Below are positions 5,327 through 7,423 of a stretch of 7,423 bases of DNA, one piece after another (position 1 is the first letter of the stretch; every line of letters begins with the position of its first letter). Made by a program: the position numbers and the translations under genes. The stretch spans positions 1-7,423 of the forward strand of contig DSBF01000069.1 in assembly GCA_011049495.1 (NCBI GenBank), read 5' to 3'. Below the pieces are notes generated by a model. The model did no database searches, had not been told where the DNA came from, and worked only from the letters and a program-made list of their open reading frames with translations. This DNA comes from Ignavibacteria bacterium. Its GTDB lineage: Bacteria > Bacteroidota > Ignavibacteria > Ignavibacteriales > Melioribacteraceae.

Positions 5327-5746
5327 ATGAAATTAAACGTTTTTGACCGCAGCAACTATCTAAAAGGACTTTTGGTCTTAATAAGTAAAGATAAAAAAAT
5401 TTCGGATGATGAAAGTGATTTTATAATGAAGGTCGGCAAAACCTTAGGATTTGATAGAGAGTTTTGTGAAGAAGCAATTGAAACACTTCTTGAAAATAAT
5501 TACATATCGCAAGAACCCCCCGAGTTTTCAAACGTCGAATTTGCAAGAAGTTTTATTGAAGATGCATTATCTGTGGCAATTACCGATAACGAACTAAGCC
5601 AATTAGAAATCGGGTACTTAAAAGCAATAGCAGAGAAAAACCATGTAGATGATGATTGGTTTGTAAGACAATTATCAACTGCGGATAAAATTTCTAAAAA
5701 TATTAAGTTCGAACTTCCGCATCTTTCAGTTGAAAAACATCTATAA
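5327..5746 (+). CDS. TerB-like helical protein
   Basis: The protein is 139 aa with no signal peptide or membrane segment. Two acidic repeats typical of the TerB fold are visible: D22-K-K-I-S-D-D-E29 followed by a helix (SDFIMKVGKTLGFD), and D87-N-E-L-S-Q-L-E94 followed by GYLKAIAEK. In TerB these acidic residues bind metal on an all-helical scaffold, and members are linked to stress response and membrane-associated complexes. Its length is close to that of a single TerB domain. No ribosome binding site precedes the ATG at 5327, only AT-rich sequence. It ends 24 bp before the tricorn gene, which does have a good site, so the two are probably co-transcribed. No other ter genes are present, so tellurite resistance should not be assumed. 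Confidence 0.8.
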   Translation: MKLNVFDRSNYLKGLLVLISKDKKISDDESDFIMKVGKTLGFDREFCEEAIETLLENNYISQEPPEFSNVEFARSFIEDALSVAITDNELSQLEIGYLKAIAEKNHVDDDWFVRQLSTADKISKNIKFELPHLSVEKHL

Positions 5747-5770
5747 CATTAACAAAATATAAGGAACACA

Positions 5771-7423
5771 ATGAAGAGATTAATTTTATTAATTACGCTT
5801 CTGTTTATCTTCTTCTCAAATTTTTATTCTCAAGAAGAAGGAAGACTCCTAAGATTTCCAACCATTCATAATGATCAAGTTGTATTTACATATACAGGAG
5901 ATCTTTATACAGTATCTACTAACGGAGGAATCGCCCGCAAGTTAACTAATCATGTCGGTTTGGAGTTATTCCCGCGCTTTTCTAATGACGGGAAATGGAT
6001 TGCTTTTACCGGTCAGTATGACGGCAATACAGAAGTTTATGTTATGCCTTCAACCGGTGGTATTCCGAAACGATTAACTTATTCTGCAACTCTTGGCAGA
6101 GATGATGTATCCGATAGAATGGGTCCGAATAATTTGGTAATGGGATGGACACCGGATGATAAAAATATTCTCTTCCGTTCAAGAATGTATGAATTCAATG
6201 ATTTCAAGGGACATCTTTTCTTAGCTCCGATTGACGGCGGTATTCACAAACAATTACCTCTGCCGCGAGGCGGTTTTGCTTCTTATTCGCCCGATGGAAA
6301 AAAGTTAGCATATAATAGAATATTCAGAGAATTCAGAACATGGAAAAAATACCGCGGCGGTATGGCTGATGATATTTCTATTTATGATTTTGAAACTAAG
6401 GAGACTAAAACAATTGCGGAATCTCCGGCACAAGATATTATTCCGATGTGGCATGGAGATAATATTTATTTCTTATCCGATCGTGATGAGAATGCAAGAA
6501 TGAATTTATACGTTTATAATTTAACAAACGGCGAAACAAGAAAACTTACTAACTACACCGATTTCGATATCAAGTTTCCTTCACTCGGTAACAATGCAAT
6601 TGTTTATGAATATGCAGGTTACATTTATTACTTTGATTTAGCTTCCGAAGTAAGTAAAAAAATAGATGTTCAATTCGCCGAAGATTTTGCAGTCAGCAGA
6701 CCCAAACAAATTGATGTAAGCAAATCGGTAAGTAATTATGAAATTTCACCGGATGGCAAGCGCGCATTGTTTGGAGCAAGAGGTGAAGTATTTACTGTTC
6801 CTGCCGAAAGCGGTATTACGAGAAATTTAACTAACTCATCCGGTGCTCATGAAAGAAATTCCAAATGGTCACCTGATGGAAAATACATCGCATATATTTC
6901 GGATAAATCAGGTGAAGATGAAGTTTATATTATTCCGCAGGACGGAAGCGGTGATGCTATTCAATTAACGAATCAAAAAGGTGCTTATAAATGGCAGTTG
7001 AGTTGGTCGCCCGATAGTAAAAAAATATTATTCTCAGACAGAGAGCTTAAACTTTACTATGTCGATATCGATTCTAAAAAAGTAACCGAAGTTGCACAAG
7101 GAGAAACGGGAAGAGGTTTATTTGGTTCTTGGTCACCCGATAGTAAGTGGATTACTTATGCTTTACCCGAACACAGAAAAATGAATAGAATATGGGTTTA
7201 CTCTCTCGATGAAAAGAAAAGTTATTCTATTACAGACGACTGGTATAATTCAGGTTCGCCGATTTTCTCGGAAGACGGAAAATATATTTATTTCGTTTCA
7301 CAAAGAGATTTTAGACCTACATATAGCTGGACTGAATGGAATCATGCTTATCAAGATATGAGCGGTATTTATTTAATCACACTTGCAAAAGATACAAAAT
7401 CACCATTCGAACCGAAGAACGAC
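5771..7423 (+). CDS. Exported tricorn-family protease, N-terminal propeller half (partial)
   Basis: 551 codons are open to the right edge without a stop. AAGGA 5 bases before ATG 5771 supports the start. Residues 1-20 are a signal peptide (core LILLITLLFIFF, cleavage near FYS|Q), so this form works outside the cytoplasm, unlike archaeal tricorn. Residues 22-310 match the six-bladed tricorn beta-propeller: RFPTIHNDQVVFTYTGDLYTV, then LFPRFSNDGKWIAFTG, YSPDGKKLAYNR and WHGDNIYFLSDRD. Residues 320-540 are the second propeller with repeated W-S-P-D-G/S turns (366-370, 412-415, 454-457). In the family these propellers gate and feed the catalytic core. The helical C1, PDZ and C2 regions with the S41-type Ser, His and Glu residues would lie beyond the window in a protein of roughly 1,070 aa. 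Likely role: degradation of peptides in the periplasm. Confidence 0.92.
   Translation, partial: MKRLILLITLLFIFFSNFYSQEEGRLLRFPTIHNDQVVFTYTGDLYTVSTNGGIARKLTNHVGLELFPRFSNDGKWIAFTGQYDGNTEVYVMPSTGGIPKRLTYSATLGRDDVSDRMGPNNLVMGWTPDDKNILFRSRMYEFNDFKGHLFLAPIDGGIHKQLPLPRGGFASYSPDGKKLAYNRIFREFRTWKKYRGGMADDISIYDFETKETKTIAESPAQDIIPMWHGDNIYFLSDRDENARMNLYVYNLTNGETRKLTNYTDFDIKFPSLGNNAIVYEYAGYIYYFDLASEVSKKIDVQFAEDFAVSRPKQIDVSKSVSNYEISPDGKRALFGARGEVFTVPAESGITRNLTNSSGAHERNSKWSPDGKYIAYISDKSGEDEVYIIPQDGSGDAIQLTNQKGAYKWQLSWSPDSKKILFSDRELKLYYVDIDSKKVTEVAQGETGRGLFGSWSPDSKWITYALPEHRKMNRIWVYSLDEKKSYSITDDWYNSGSPIFSEDGKYIYFVSQRDFRPTYSWTEWNHAYQDMSGIYLITLAKDTKSPFEPKND

Noticed and set aside
5327..5746. Tellurite resistance operon
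   Set aside because: Only a single TerB-like domain is present, without terA, terC, terD or terE. The neighbour is a protease, so the resistance label is not justified.

Overview
The window reads as AT-rich DNA from a Bacteroidota/Ignavibacteria-type bacterium. The main evidence is the type IX secretion (T9SS) C-terminal sorting domain on two secreted proteins, each with an NYPNPFNPST motif. A periplasmic tricorn-like protease and a small Cys-rich protein of a Bacteroidota-like type fit this. Several genes have clear AAGGA/GGAGG ribosome binding sites, which suits Ignavibacteria better than classic Bacteroidetes. This placement is inference from protein style; no marker gene is present.

Layout. 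Positions 1-3342 (minus strand) hold a run of secreted-protein genes. They are the 5' end of an exported protein (1-250), a seven-bladed Kelch propeller with a T9SS tail (309-1721), a TolB/WD-like propeller with a T9SS tail (1796-3115), and a collapsed third T9SS-cargo gene (3194-3342) that keeps only its signal peptide and the last residues of its tail. The junctions 3' of the second and third share an 83-bp near-identical repeat. Each is followed by a strong GGAGG site and a six-codon mini-ORF before the real gene start.

Positions 3467-5215 (minus strand) are a gene-poor accessory stretch: an orphan 195-aa cytoplasmic protein, a 477-bp gap, a small single-pass membrane protein and a small Cys-rich zinc-ribbon-like protein with its own terminator. 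The gap is not empty. It contains a 133-bp fold-back element with terminal inverted repeats and two internal hairpins, flanked by a 7-bp direct repeat. The element appears to have inserted into a tiny ORF that looks like a lipoprotein gene and that ends at a terminator-like hairpin.

Positions 5327-7423 (plus strand) hold a TerB-like gene followed 24 bp later by the N-terminal half of an exported tricorn-family protease that runs off the window. These two probably form one transcription unit, divergent from the zinc-ribbon gene.

No complete new defence or biosynthetic system is visible. The unexplained signals are the fold-back element with its interrupted ORF, and the paired leader mini-ORFs between the T9SS cargo genes.
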